Positions 6,045-13,990 of a stretch of 64,000 nt of DNA are shown one piece after another (position 1 is the stretch's first letter; each line of letters starts with the position of its first letter). Position numbers and translations under genes: made by a program. Source of the DNA: Caldicellulosiruptor hydrothermalis 108 (GTDB taxonomy: Bacteria > Bacillota > Thermoanaerobacteria > Caldicellulosiruptorales > Caldicellulosiruptoraceae); the NCBI RefSeq assembly GCF_000166355.1, contig NC_014652.1, positions 402,001-466,000 of the forward strand, in the 5' to 3' direction. The notes under the pieces are model-generated. The model had not been told where the DNA came from and ran no database searches. It saw only the letters and a program-made list of their open reading frames with translations.

Positions 6045-6806
6045 TCACCCGGAAATCACAACTTCCTTCTTAATCACAATTTCTATTCCTTTCTTCTTTC
6101 CAAACTCAATCACTTTTGAAGCCATTTCATGATAAAATTTCCCTTGTTCTGGATAGTTGAGCCTGCCATAGTTCCAGCGCCCGAACACTATCCTGTCTAC
6201 AAAACCAATACTTTCAAGGAACTCATCTATGTCCTGCTCAATGATGTCCGGAGTGGGGTATGGCTCGATACTGACCCACGTTTTGAAACCGCATTTGTGC
6301 ATTGCAAAAAGACTTCTAAGCCTTTCATTGACAGGTGCTGCGTTCGGTTCATATTTTCTTCTGAAATCCTCTGACAGTGATACAAGTGTTATACCAAAAC
6401 AGTTCTCCGGATGGTTTGTAACTTTTGCTACATCCGGTGTATATACGCCTTTGGTTAATGTACGCACAGGAATTCCGAAAGAATTGATAAGTGCTATTAC
6501 ATTACATGACAATTTTGTGATTTCCGGATGATTGTACATAAAAGGGTCTGTAGCAAAACACATGTTGATGTATCCGACTTTCCCTTTGAGTTTTGGCAAC
6601 TCCTTTTCCAAAAGCTCAATCGTGTTGTCTACCGGTTTTGGTTTCACCCAATCATCATAGTTAATGCTTCTAAAGCGCTTGTTCATCAAAAAAGCATAGC
6701 AGGGATATTTGCAACCGTGAGCACAGCCAAGAACATGGTTCAGGGCATAGTCGCCGTATTCAACACCGGTTCTGTACAGTAGTTGTTTCCTGATAACTCT
6801 TTCCAT
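6045..6806 (-). CDS. Radical SAM protein, SPL-like
   Basis: 253 residues. The start MERVIR at 6806 is chosen because GGAG lies 9 nt upstream; ATG 6815 abuts it. The cluster motif near residue 30 reads GCAHGCKYPCYAF, which is C-x3-C-x3-C with an extra Pro compared with the usual C-x3-C-x2-C of spore-photoproduct-lyase-like proteins. The TIM-barrel-like remainder has a 'TLTKG' strand typical of this family. It would bind a 4Fe-4S cluster and S-adenosylmethionine; the substrate is unknown. It is the last gene of the minus-strand operon. Confidence 0.75.
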   Translation of the reverse strand: MERVIRKQLLYRTGVEYGDYALNHVLGCAHGCKYPCYAFLMNKRFRSINYDDWVKPKPVDNTIELLEKELPKLKGKVGYINMCFATDPFMYNHPEITKLSCNVIALINSFGIPVRTLTKGVYTPDVAKVTNHPENCFGITLVSLSEDFRRKYEPNAAPVNERLRSLFAMHKCGFKTWVSIEPYPTPDIIEQDIDEFLESIGFVDRIVFGRWNYGRLNYPEQGKFYHEMASKVIEFGKKKGIEIVIKKEVVISG

Positions 6807-6811
6807 CTTTA

Positions 6812-6955
6812 TCATCTCCAAGAACTATACTTTTCAGTTCTTCGCATTCTTCTTTTTAGAAGACATGCTTCTAAAAACTTTTTCTTCATCATCCTTTTTG
6901 AGTATTCCTGTTTTCTTTCCTTTGCTGCAGTATACGGCAAACAAAAATCTTTCAT
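6812..6955 (-). CDS. Very basic 47-residue protein
   Basis: ATG at 6955 has GGGAGG immediately upstream and overlaps the stop of the preceding gene as ATGA. The stop overlaps the ribosome site of the radical SAM gene. The product is Lys/Arg-rich with no motif. The tight overlaps on both sides support a real, translationally coupled gene. Confidence 0.55.
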   Translation of the reverse strand: MKDFCLPYTAAKERKQEYSKRMMKKKFLEACLLKRRMRRTEKYSSWR

Positions 6956-7185
6956 TCCTCCCTCACCTCCCCCTGCTTTGTTTCCTGACAACTCTCTCCA
7001 CTTATTTCGCCTTCTACTTTCTTGATATCAATTCTTACCAGATTTGCATCACCTTCCGCTTTATAGACAAGAATTTTAATCCCTTTAACTTCCTTGTATG
7101 CCTTATCTGCATAATCGTCTGCAACAATTGAGTACAACTGTCCAATAACTCTCAGAACATCATCATTCAACTTTTTTATAAACAT
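6952..7185 (-). CDS. Unknown 77-residue protein
   Basis: The start at 7185 (MFIKKL) has a perfect AGGAGG 9 nt upstream and overlaps the end of the preceding gene. It is a mixed alpha/beta-looking small protein without a recognised motif, part of the minus-strand operon. Confidence 0.55.
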   Translation of the reverse strand: MFIKKLNDDVLRVIGQLYSIVADDYADKAYKEVKGIKILVYKAEGDANLVRIDIKKVEGEISGESCQETKQGEVREE

Positions 7186-7453
7186 CTTTATTATCCTCCT
7201 TTTCCATCTCAAATTCAATCTCAACATTTTTAATTTTGAGTCCCAGCTCATCACTGGTCTGACGCAGTTCTCTGGCTAACTTTACAATCAGGTCCAATAA
7301 AGCAGCATCAAAATGCCGTACTTTGCAGTTGCTGCAAACATCAACCTTCACATTTTTTATCCAGATAGGTACGTTGTAAAAACCAAGTCCAACTGTTGTA
7401 CTTTCTTTTCTCAACTCACCGGCACAGTGACAGCAAAACCTTGTTTCGCTCAT
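7163..7453 (-). CDS. Zinc-finger small protein
   Basis: 96 residues from ATG 7453, behind GGGGGG. Cys pairs CxxC at residues 8-11 and again near residue 40 ('CSNC') suggest one zinc site of the type seen in MqsA/YgiT-like N-terminal domains, but the HTH half of MqsA is absent. The C-terminal half is an acidic helix. It overlaps the next gene by 23 nt. Confidence 0.55.
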   Translation of the reverse strand: MSETRFCCHCAGELRKESTTVGLGFYNVPIWIKNVKVDVCSNCKVRHFDAALLDLIVKLARELRQTSDELGLKIKNVEIEFEMEKEDNKDVYKKVE

Positions 7454-7475
7454 ATCAACATCCCCCCAGTAGTTA

Positions 7476-7838
7476 TTACCTAAAGTTCTTGCGTTCGTGA
7501 ACTTGTTTAAAATGTTTTGACTTGACTTTATAACAAATTATAGTGGAATCTATAATGTTCATTATTCCCCACATGAATGCTGCCAGAAGAACTATTCCTA
7601 TGATAAAATTTATTATGCCAATTAATATTAAAACTGCAAAAATAATGAAGGCAATAAAGCAAAGAATCATATCACTTAACATTCTATGTCTAATTTTGCC
7701 TGTAAGTTCTAAAATTTCTTGGTCGTCCGGAAACATTTGGTCTACTCTAGCAAGAAAAGAAATAGTATAGTAGCTACAGAATAAACAAATTACTATGCCT
7801 AGTAGCATTACTGCAGAGCATACCAAGTACTTACTCAT
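7476..7838 (-). CDS. Small integral membrane protein
   Basis: 120 residues from ATG 7838 (GAGG upstream). Three hydrophobic segments at about residues 5-27, 58-75 and 77-105 mark a polytopic membrane protein of unknown function. It is the only membrane protein of the minus-strand operon. Confidence 0.55.
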   Translation of the reverse strand: MSKYLVCSAVMLLGIVICLFCSYYTISFLARVDQMFPDDQEILELTGKIRHRMLSDMILCFIAFIIFAVLILIGIINFIIGIVLLAAFMWGIMNIIDSTIICYKVKSKHFKQVHERKNFR

Positions 7839-7863
7839 CTTAAACACCTCATCGAATCGATTC

Positions 7864-8364
7864 TTATTTCAGTTCGCAGTAGTTTTTCGCCCCAACTTTT
7901 GCTATTATAACCGGCACAACAACCGGCATCAGCAAACCTGTAATTTCCCGTGTACTCTTTTGAACAATATAACCACAATTTTTCTCAACATCATGATACA
8001 GAACACAGCCAAGAAGTAGAATAAACTCATAATACAACTGCGAATATGCTACAAAAGTTGACTCATTCAAAGTCATATAAACAATACCATCTTTGCTACT
8101 GGTGGGGTCAAATCTCACAATACATTCCCTTCTGAGAGACACTGACCTTGCTTTTAAAATATTATTCCTGATGTTTTTAATAAAAGGTGCCGGGACGTGA
8201 TGACCCGGTCTGCAAAGTTTTTTTCTAATACTATCCGGTATAGCTTCCGAAAGAATAGCAAAGTGCCCATTGGTTATAACACCATAATGTTCACAAACAC
8301 GAGCCAGCGGGTTTTGTGAGATACTTTTTAAAATTTTCTCCAGATTATTTTTCACTGCTATCAC
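7864..8364 (-). CDS. Unknown 166-residue protein
   Basis: ATG 8364 overlaps the preceding stop as ATGA, so translation is coupled. The N-terminal half is basic, and a hydrophobic patch lies near residues 110-125. No family is recognised. Confidence 0.55.
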   Translation of the reverse strand: MIAVKNNLEKILKSISQNPLARVCEHYGVITNGHFAILSEAIPDSIRKKLCRPGHHVPAPFIKNIRNNILKARSVSLRRECIVRFDPTSSKDGIVYMTLNESTFVAYSQLYYEFILLLGCVLYHDVEKNCGYIVQKSTREITGLLMPVVVPVIIAKVGAKNYCELK

Positions 8365-8666
8365 CCCAGAAACATCAAAATCAACTTCGCACCATCATGA
8401 AAACCATTCCGGTAAGCATTTAGTTCAGCAAGATTGATAAGGTATATGTGTCTGTCCAGCAGTTGATTGATAAGCTTGCGCATTTTCTCACCAGCGTCAA
8501 CAGTTGAAGTCAAAGGATCAATGTTTTCCTTTATCTCCCTGACAAGACTCTCAAACTCTTCTTTTGCCCTGCACCATTCCTGATTGTTTTCAAGCTCTTC
8601 ACGATACTCAACAACTGCATCATAAATCAGGTTCTCCACAAGCTCTTCTATTATCTGTTTCGGCAT
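8361..8666 (-). CDS. Unknown 101-residue protein, paralogue of the gene at 15948
   Basis: Acidic helical protein ending in a conserved block, roughly 'LAELNAY-x-x-G-x-x-DGAKL', that recurs in the product of 15948-16271. The N-terminus 'EELVENLIYDA' also matches. Both genes lie downstream of a DnaC-type loader, which suggests an accessory role in the replication module. Confidence 0.6.
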   Translation of the reverse strand: MPKQIIEELVENLIYDAVVEYREELENNQEWCRAKEEFESLVREIKENIDPLTSTVDAGEKMRKLINQLLDRHIYLINLAELNAYRNGFHDGAKLILMFLG

Positions 8667-8920
8667 TACTCATCACACTCCTCATCTCCCAAATCTTCAT
8701 CGTCATCAACGTTCTGCATGTATTCTTCTCTGTCAATCACAGTGATGTATTCTTTTTTAATGTGCATGACATTTGCCAGCAGCTCACGCAGAGCTTCTAC
8801 CTTTTCAGCTGTGTCAACAGACTGGTTAATTTTAATTTTTGAATACACCGGCGCATAATTACCATTCTCATCAACACCCCATTTTGCCTGCTCGCTTACC
8901 CTGAAATAGACGTACGGCAT
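8666..8920 (-). CDS. Unknown acidic 84-residue protein
   Basis: ATG 8920 overlaps the upstream stop, and its own stop overlaps the next start. The C-terminal 15 residues are almost all Asp/Glu, as in DNA-mimic or SSB-tail-like proteins; that is only a resemblance. Confidence 0.5.
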   Translation of the reverse strand: MPYVYFRVSEQAKWGVDENGNYAPVYSKIKINQSVDTAEKVEALRELLANVMHIKKEYITVIDREEYMQNVDDDEDLGDEECDE

Positions 8921-9297
8921 TATTCACCACGCTCCTTTGAAAGAATTTCTTCATTTTTAGCGATTAATTTTTCAATCTCACAAAGTTTTAAATCCACAAT
9001 AAAAGCCATTGTATCTGCATAGTTTGCTGCTTCTTTCAGACCTTTTCTTAGCAATTTAGATGCTTCTTTCTTGAGTGTATCTTTCAAATTGCGCTGTTCC
9101 ACAGAAATAGTACATAAAATATCTCTAATCAGTTTTAATTCCCGTGTTTCCAGCACTCTGCTGTAAAGATACTCTGCTGTTTCACACAAATTTTTGATTA
9201 TGTCTTTGTCATATGTATGACAGACAGTCTCTTTTGCAGTTGTAACGTCAAACTCCATTTCCTTACAACGCTTTACATCTTCAAGTTTTAAAATCAT
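8920..9297 (-). CDS. Unknown 125-residue helical protein
   Basis: The start at 9297 is preferred because GGAGTG lies upstream. The sequence is nearly all helix-forming, with Leu/Lys/Glu periodicity. No family is recognised. It lies between the helicase loader and the small acidic genes. Confidence 0.5.
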   Translation of the reverse strand: MILKLEDVKRCKEMEFDVTTAKETVCHTYDKDIIKNLCETAEYLYSRVLETRELKLIRDILCTISVEQRNLKDTLKKEASKLLRKGLKEAANYADTMAFIVDLKLCEIEKLIAKNEEILSKERGE

Positions 9298-9367
9298 TAA
9301 AACCACACTCCAAATCACAAAACAAATTTTCAAAAAGTTCTTCTCCTGTTTGCCTTGATATTGTCTA

Positions 9368-10177
9368 TCACTCTCCCAGAAGTTTATTCACAACTTGAGC
9401 TTTCTGATAAGCAGATTTGAGCCTTCTGGATGTGCCTCCAATCTCTACAGGACAGCACATCTCTATAAGTCTGTCAAAAATGCGAATTCCAAGCTTTTCT
9501 TTCAGTTCTTCAAGACCATAGTTTGTGGTTACAATCAGTGGTTTTTCATCACGGTACCGCATATCCACAAGCATGTACAGCTTCTCCACAGCCCAGCCAG
9601 TAGAACTCTCAGCACCAAGATCATCTAAAACTATCAAATCAGCATTTTTAAAATTGTTTAAAACTTCAATCTCCATCTCACCGGAAGAGAGTGAATATAA
9701 CTGTTTGAGCTTTGCAAGAAAACCTATCATGGATACCGCAATAACAGGGTAGAACCTTTCAATGAGATAGTTTGCAATGCAAAACGCAAGAAACGTCTTC
9801 CCTGTTCCCGGCGGACCATAGAACAAAAGTCCCACATTTTGCTTTTTCATCTCTTCAAACTGCTCGCAGTAGTTTTTTGCAAGACGGTAAAACTGCTCAT
9901 TTTCAGAGTCTATTTTGAAATTTTCGAAAGTGCACGATTCAAATTTCTTGTCCATAAGCGAAAAGCTTCTCAATCTCTCAAGTCTTAAAGTCTTTTCTCT
10001 TGCTTCCTGCAACTGTTGCTGTTTTTCATATTCCTGCTTCTGACATTCACACGCACACGGAAGTTTTCTTATCACACCAAAAATCTCAACTTCAGTCCAG
10101 AGCTTGCTGCCACATACAGGGCATACTTCTTCACGCTGTGCTGCTTGGTCCAAGTCGAATAACGGGGAGTGATGCAT
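9368..10177 (-). CDS. DnaC/IstB-type AAA+ helicase loader
   Basis: About 269 residues from ATG 10177; starts at 10189 and 10300 are also open and no start has a good ribosome site. An N-terminal CxxC zinc knuckle ('CPVCGS') with further Cys near residue 35 precedes the AAA+ domain: Walker A 'GPPGTGKT', Walker B 'IVLDDLG', sensor 'TTN'. Such proteins load DnaB helicase at an origin. The gene overlaps the initiator just upstream. A paralogue lies at 16289-17140. Confidence 0.8.
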   Translation of the reverse strand: MHHSPLFDLDQAAQREEVCPVCGSKLWTEVEIFGVIRKLPCACECQKQEYEKQQQLQEAREKTLRLERLRSFSLMDKKFESCTFENFKIDSENEQFYRLAKNYCEQFEEMKKQNVGLLFYGPPGTGKTFLAFCIANYLIERFYPVIAVSMIGFLAKLKQLYSLSSGEMEIEVLNNFKNADLIVLDDLGAESSTGWAVEKLYMLVDMRYRDEKPLIVTTNYGLEELKEKLGIRIFDRLIEMCCPVEIGGTSRRLKSAYQKAQVVNKLLGE

Positions 10178-11259
10178 ACGGGTCGACATCAGGATCTGGC
10201 TGTTTTCCAAGCCTGATTGGTTTGATGATTGAGTACGGGTCATCTGGTGGGAGCTCACCATATCTTCTGTTATCTTTCTTACGCTTTCCATCCGCCTCAC
10301 TCTCCTTTTTCTTATCGTTGCTGTTTTTCAAAACATTGATGAGATATCCTTCAGGCTTTTCAATCTTTTTGTTCTTAAGTCCCCACTCAAGTCTGCTAAG
10401 TGCCCACAAAACTTCCGCATAACCATACCGGTTATAAAGCTGCCCCAGCAGGGGATAAAACCTGTCATCATGCCTGCCCGTAATCTCTTCAAATCGTCTA
10501 ACAAGGTCGGCTATTAACTGCCTGTTGTTTACTGCCGGTAGTAGGTTGTTTACATCTTTCCCAGTAGCTCCCTGTTCCTTCAAACCCACTTCTGTGTTAA
10601 CGTTAGTTAACTTATTATCTTCTAAAACCTCTAAATTATCTTGATTATTAACGTTAGTTAGTTTATTATCTTGACTGTTATTATTGTCTTCAAAGATATT
10701 TATATCTTTGTCGTTTTGCGGGCTTTGGTTTTGCAAAGTGGTTTGAGAGCGGGAGTCTACTGGGCTAACAGACTCTTGCTCGCTTTCTTTTACTGCAAAA
10801 TTTTCACTGCATTTTTTACACTGCATTTTTTGCAGTGTATTTTGTGCAGTATTTATTTCTGTGTTGTCATCAGTATCAGAATTTGAGTCATCGTAATTTA
10901 CTGCAAAATTTGCAGTGTATTTTTTACAGTGTATTTTTTTGCACTGTATTTTCTGCAGGGTTTTCTTGTAATAAATTTGAGACAGAGTTAAGCTTGTAAA
11001 GAGTCGGTTGCCCTTTCTTTCCAGAAACGAAATCAATTAGTCCAGCTTTTTTCAATTCATTCCTCGCCTCAATTAAGGTATGCTCAGATAAAATGCAAGT
11101 CTTTGTCATGAGTTCTCGATTGCTTACTGGAAACCATTCTGTTTCTGCTAAATGATTTTTAATTGATGTTAATTTATACCATAACAACTGTGCTAAAGGA
11201 GAAAGCGAATTGGCTTCCAACCAGATTTCAAATGCTTCAATTTCTTTCAGTATACTCAT
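10131..11259 (-). CDS. DnaD-like replication initiator, split at an A7 run
   Basis: From ATG 11259 (AAGGAG upstream) about 105 residues form a winged-helix-like DNA-binding domain. Then an A7 run (T7 at 10934-10940 on the plus strand) leads into a stop. Skipping one A continues into a Gln/Asn/Lys-rich linker and a conserved roughly 75-residue C-terminal domain ('RFEEITG...LLGQLYNRYG'), shared with the products of 17106-17858 and 55822-57498. This could be a mutation, an assembly error, or slippage. The linker DNA is full of direct repeats, so the origin may lie inside the gene. Confidence 0.65.
10731..10793. repeat. 63-bp block nearly identical to 17640-17702
   Basis: 60 of 63 bases match a block in the second initiator gene although the surrounding genes have diverged. 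It contains the hairpin GAGTCT/AGACTC with CTACTGGG in the loop. Conservation at the DNA level suggests a cis-acting site, for example one for origin function. Confidence 0.65.
10791..10966. repeat. Iteron-like direct and inverted repeats
   Basis: At least eight copies of a 12-14 bp unit close to TGCAGTGTATTTT occur in either orientation, in two clusters (about 10791-10856 and 10907-10966). They lie inside the initiator gene linker and include the A7 shift site. Confidence 0.6.
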
Positions 11260-11287
11260 TTTTGTTACACTCCTTACTGTGCAGTAA

Positions 11288-11446
11288 TTAAGCTGACTTG
11301 TCAAATATTTGTAAAGCATTAATTAACAACATCTTGATATAAGCATTCTTTGATATTCCCATCTTTCTTGTTACTTCTGTTAATTTTTCATTCATTTCTG
11401 GAGTCAGCCTAATGGTTAAAGCTATCCTCTTGTTTTTGGATGACAT
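11288..11446 (-). CDS. Ribbon-helix-helix protein, 52 residues
   Basis: The start is ATG 11446. The sequence has an RHH beta-strand ('IALTIRLT') followed by two helices and resembles the N-terminal domain fused to the second initiator (17106-17858): both share the pattern 'G-[IV]-SKN'. It is probably a DNA-binding regulator of the divergent region 11447-11639 or a detached DNA-binding partner of the initiator. Confidence 0.6.
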   Translation of the reverse strand: MSSKNKRIALTIRLTPEMNEKLTEVTRKMGISKNAYIKMLLINALQIFDKSA

Positions 11447-11639
11447 ATACACTTTTAACTCACCCCGTTGTGTTTATTTGTCTGATGGTTGCATAATGAC
11501 ATCATTTTATAGCCTTTGCTTATGATTATAGCATGATATTATTTTGTAGTCAACTATATTTTGATGTCATATTGCAACTATTTTATGTTGTTGGCATTTT
11601 GATATAATTTTGATATCAGAATAGATATGAGGTGATAAA
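11447..11639. promoter_or_regulatory. Divergent operator region
   Basis: Several imperfect GATATC/GATGTCAT-type palindromes lie between two divergent RHH genes, including AATGACATCATT (about 11495-11506) and TGATATCA (11611-11618). RHH repressors of this class usually bind such short repeats. Confidence 0.4.
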
Positions 11640-11825
11640 ATGGCTGACTATAAAAAGGCATATACATTGCGAATAGATGAAACTTTACTTGATAAAATTA
11701 GAGTGGTTGCTGAAAAAAATAAACGTTCAATTAATGCTCAGATTGAATATTTGATTCAGCAATGTGTCGAAGAATTTGAAGCTAAGCATGGTGAAATAAA
11801 AATTGATGAAGAAAAAACTGAATAA
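11640..11825 (+). CDS. Arc-type ribbon-helix-helix protein
   Basis: 61 residues from ATG 11640, with GAGGTG just upstream. The N-terminal strand 'AYTLRIDETLL', two helices and an acidic tail are typical of Arc-like regulators. It is closely similar to the product of 18001-18192. It is probably autoregulated through the operators upstream. Confidence 0.7.
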   Translation: MADYKKAYTLRIDETLLDKIRVVAEKNKRSINAQIEYLIQQCVEEFEAKHGEIKIDEEKTE

Positions 11826-11866
11826 ATTTTTCCTTTTAACTTCTGGAACGTATAATAAACTATAAT

Positions 11867-12007
11867 TTGCAAGTTGTGAAAGAAGTTGGCCGGATGGTAA
11901 ACACAATTGCAAAAAGTGAAGAGTATTTGATTGAGCAGTATATAAAAACATGGGAAGAGGAAAATGGCAAGATAGAACCTTCAGCTTTCGAAAATTTACC
12001 AAAGTAA
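11867..12007 (+). pseudogene. Remnant of an Arc-type gene
   Basis: A 46-codon open stretch ends with 'LIEQYI-x-x-WE', matching the C-terminal half of the Arc-like protein at 18001-18192. The beta-strand and first helix are missing, and no ribosome site is seen. It lies directly after a related intact gene, which suggests an old tandem duplication. Confidence 0.5.
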
Positions 12008-12017
12008 GGTGTCCAGG

Positions 12018-12377
12018 GTGAAGAACAGAATAAGAGAACTAAGACTTGAGAGAGGACTGAGTCAAGAGGAACTTGGTAAAGTCCTTAATGTGAGCGGAAG
12101 AACCATTGGACACTACGAAAATGGGTCCCGTGAACCAACACCAGAAGCTCTAAACAAGCTTGCTGACTTCTTTGGAGTAACCATAGATTATCTACTGTGC
12201 AGGACTGATGTGCGCTCTACAGAAAAGCAAGACACAAAAGACAAACTGCAGACCCCGGCAGATGTAAACAAAGAACCTGCATCTGATGATATAAAAGAAT
12301 TGCTGCTGCTGGCTCAAAATCTGCAGGAAGAAGATTTGAAACTGTTGAAGCAAATAGCAAAAAGGTTGAATAGATAG
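12018..12377 (+). CDS. XRE-family regulator
   Basis: About 119 residues from GTG 12018 (AAGGTG 8 nt upstream; GTG 12009 is possible). A classic HTH_3 fold occupies residues 1-60 ('GLSQEELGKVL', 'TIGHYENGSREPT'). The C-terminal half is helical and Leu/Gln-rich, probably for dimerisation. It may control neighbouring modules. Confidence 0.75.
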   Translation: MKNRIRELRLERGLSQEELGKVLNVSGRTIGHYENGSREPTPEALNKLADFFGVTIDYLLCRTDVRSTEKQDTKDKLQTPADVNKEPASDDIKELLLLAQNLQEEDLKLLKQIAKRLNR

Positions 12378-12399
12378 AGTTAGATGTATCTCAAAACCA

Positions 12400-12600
12400 T
12401 TGACAGACCTGGGATTGCAGACTGTGTGCAAACCCGAAAAGGGCTTTCGAGATACCTCTGCAGCTGCACAGTGGAGAAAAACAGGAAAGAAAGATTGTAA
12501 ACGGTTACATTGAAATAGCGAACAAATGTCCGTCAGTAACAATAAAAACCCTTTACAAATTTCTCTTCAGGTGGTATACTATCAAGTAGACAAAACTATC
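12400..12600 (+). promoter_or_regulatory. Regulatory cassette upstream of MazEF
   Basis: It contains 'gggctttcgag', a cre/LacI-type palindrome TGTAAACGGTTACA (12496-12509), a LexA-like box with one mismatch (12519-12532), and a promoter TTTACA-17-TATACT (12552-12580). A truncated leader box TCTACA follows at 12599 and merges with the antitoxin ribosome site. No terminator is present in this copy. Confidence 0.55.
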
Positions 12601-12616
12601 TACAGGAGATGAGCGT

Positions 12617-12868
12617 ATGCTTAACAAAACCACAACAGTAAGAGTGGATATCGAAACATATGAAGGTTTAAAAAAACTTTCTCAAGAGCTCAATCGACCA
12701 ATGCAGAAAATAATTCAGGAAGCTCTTTCTGAGTACAAAAAGAAGATTATCCTTTCTAAAACCGCAGAAGCTTTTGCCGCCCTGAAAGAAAATAACAAAC
12801 TATGGCAGGAAGAAATTGAAGAAAGGAAACTGTGGGAAAATACCTTGCAGGATGGGATTGAAAAATGA
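12617..12868 (+). CDS. MazE-like RHH antitoxin
   Basis: 83 residues from ATG 12617 (GGAG upstream). An N-terminal RHH DNA-binding strand and helices occupy residues 1-45, and a Glu/Trp-rich C-terminal tail would bind the toxin. It overlaps the toxin start as ATGA, the usual antitoxin-first order. Confidence 0.75.
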   Translation: MLNKTTTVRVDIETYEGLKKLSQELNRPMQKIIQEALSEYKKKIILSKTAEAFAALKENNKLWQEEIEERKLWENTLQDGIEK

Positions 12869-13203
12869 ACCCACAGAGAGGAGAAATATGGCTCGTAGAT
12901 TTAAACCCAACACGGGGACATGAACAGAGCGGTATTCGCCCGGCAGTAATAATCTCAGTCGATGAATTCAATTCATGTCCCGCTGATCTAGTGGTCGTTG
13001 TACCAATCACAAGCAAGAACAAAAATATACCGCTGCACGTAGAAATACAGCCCGAAAACAGCGGACTTGCAAAAATATCTTTCGCAAAACCAGAAGATAT
13101 AAGGTCAATTTCAAAAGAAAGACTTGTAAAAAAGATAGGAAAACTACCAGAAGCGAAAATGAAGGAACTGGAAGAGAAAATAAAGATTCTACTGGGGTTG
13201 TAG
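12865..13203 (+). CDS. MazF/PemK-type endoribonuclease toxin
   Basis: 112 residues. Family marks are 'RGEIWLVDLNPTRGHEQSG-x-RPAVI' near the N-terminus (quoted with gaps), 'VVPITS' and 'KPEDIRSIS'. MazF toxins cut mRNA at short motifs. Length and catalytic Arg and Thr/Ser are intact, so it is probably active and held by the upstream antitoxin. Confidence 0.88.
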   Translation: MNPQRGEIWLVDLNPTRGHEQSGIRPAVIISVDEFNSCPADLVVVVPITSKNKNIPLHVEIQPENSGLAKISFAKPEDIRSISKERLVKKIGKLPEAKMKELEEKIKILLGL

Positions 13204-13374
13204 AGATAGCTGACTGGTGTTCGCTATCCGGAATGACGGCTTAGTTGCAAAGGATTCCGGGAACTGTAACTGCAAAAGGTCAAAACAAAAGCCCAAATAG
13301 AACTCAGCGATATTTCGAAAAAACCAGATACATTCCGGACTCACAAGGAGCAGGCAAAACTTCCAGAATCGTTG

Positions 13375-13507
13375 TTGCAAAATTTAAAAACGTGGTGTAT
13401 AATAAAATCAGTCAGGCAAAATTATGTTCAAAAGCTGTCTACAAAAATGTAAAAATAAAAGTTGGCAAGCAAAAGTTAGCCCTGGTGACAAAACAGCCAG
13501 GGCTTTT
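13375..13507 (+). ncRNA. Promoter-box-terminator cassette
   Basis: TTGCAA (13375-13380), 17-nt spacer, TATAAT (13398-13403), leader box TCTACAAAAATGTAAAAA from 13438, two AGTTNGC half-sites, then terminator GCCCTGG/CCAGGGC with TTTT (13479-13507). A second extended -10 (GGTATAAA, about 13553) follows. It links the two motif families in one transcript. Confidence 0.6.
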
Positions 13508-13603
13508 GTGTTTTGAAAAGAAAAATTTCTGTGCAGTATTTTCAAAAAGCGTGGTATAAATAATAATAGCAAACAACATCTCCACTCCCCCTGTTGCATC
13601 ACA

Positions 13604-13660
13604 AACTCCCCCTACCGCATTGGCAGTTCGCCAAAAACAAGTTTGCGGTCAGGGGGAGTT
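13604..13660 (+). promoter_or_regulatory. Strong AGTTNGC hairpin over a ribosome site
   Basis: AACTCCCCCTACCGCA (13604-13619) pairs almost completely with TGCGGTCAGGGGGAGTT (13644-13660). The loop holds the two half-sites. The ribosome site of the gene at 13666 is fully inside the stem. Confidence 0.6.
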
Positions 13661-13665
13661 TGGAG

Positions 13666-13983
13666 ATGTTGTACCATCCAGACGAAATCACAATAGATGG
13701 TCTGGAGTGCTATCTCGACTGGTCAAAACACTCCACAAAAAGAGAAGTGGAAAGGCTGTTCACAGTAGAAGATGTGATAGCAACATTACAACTTGCCTGC
13801 GGACTTCTTGATTTCAAAAGTGGCACAAAGTGCTGGGTTAGAAACCACACCCGTGGCAAGTCAGTGCTTGTCAGGGTTGTAGCAGGCGGACAGTGGATAT
13901 GCTTAGAGATTATCACGCTGCTTAACAAAATAGCGAAACCCAAGAAAGGTACCGAGGTAATAGACGTCTGGGAAGAAAAGTAA
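13666..13983 (+). CDS. Unknown 105-residue protein
   Basis: ATG 13666 follows GGGGGAG. The product is Trp- and Cys-containing, mixed alpha/beta and soluble, with no family recognised. Its ribosome site is buried in the element at 13604-13660, so translation is probably controlled. Confidence 0.55.
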   Translation: MLYHPDEITIDGLECYLDWSKHSTKREVERLFTVEDVIATLQLACGLLDFKSGTKCWVRNHTRGKSVLVRVVAGGQWICLEIITLLNKIAKPKKGTEVIDVWEEK

Positions 13984-13990
13984 ATAGGCG

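Noticed and set aside
13245-13559. 104-codon gene after mazF
   Set aside because: It crosses a promoter, the leader box and a terminator of the recurrent cassette and has no ribosome site.
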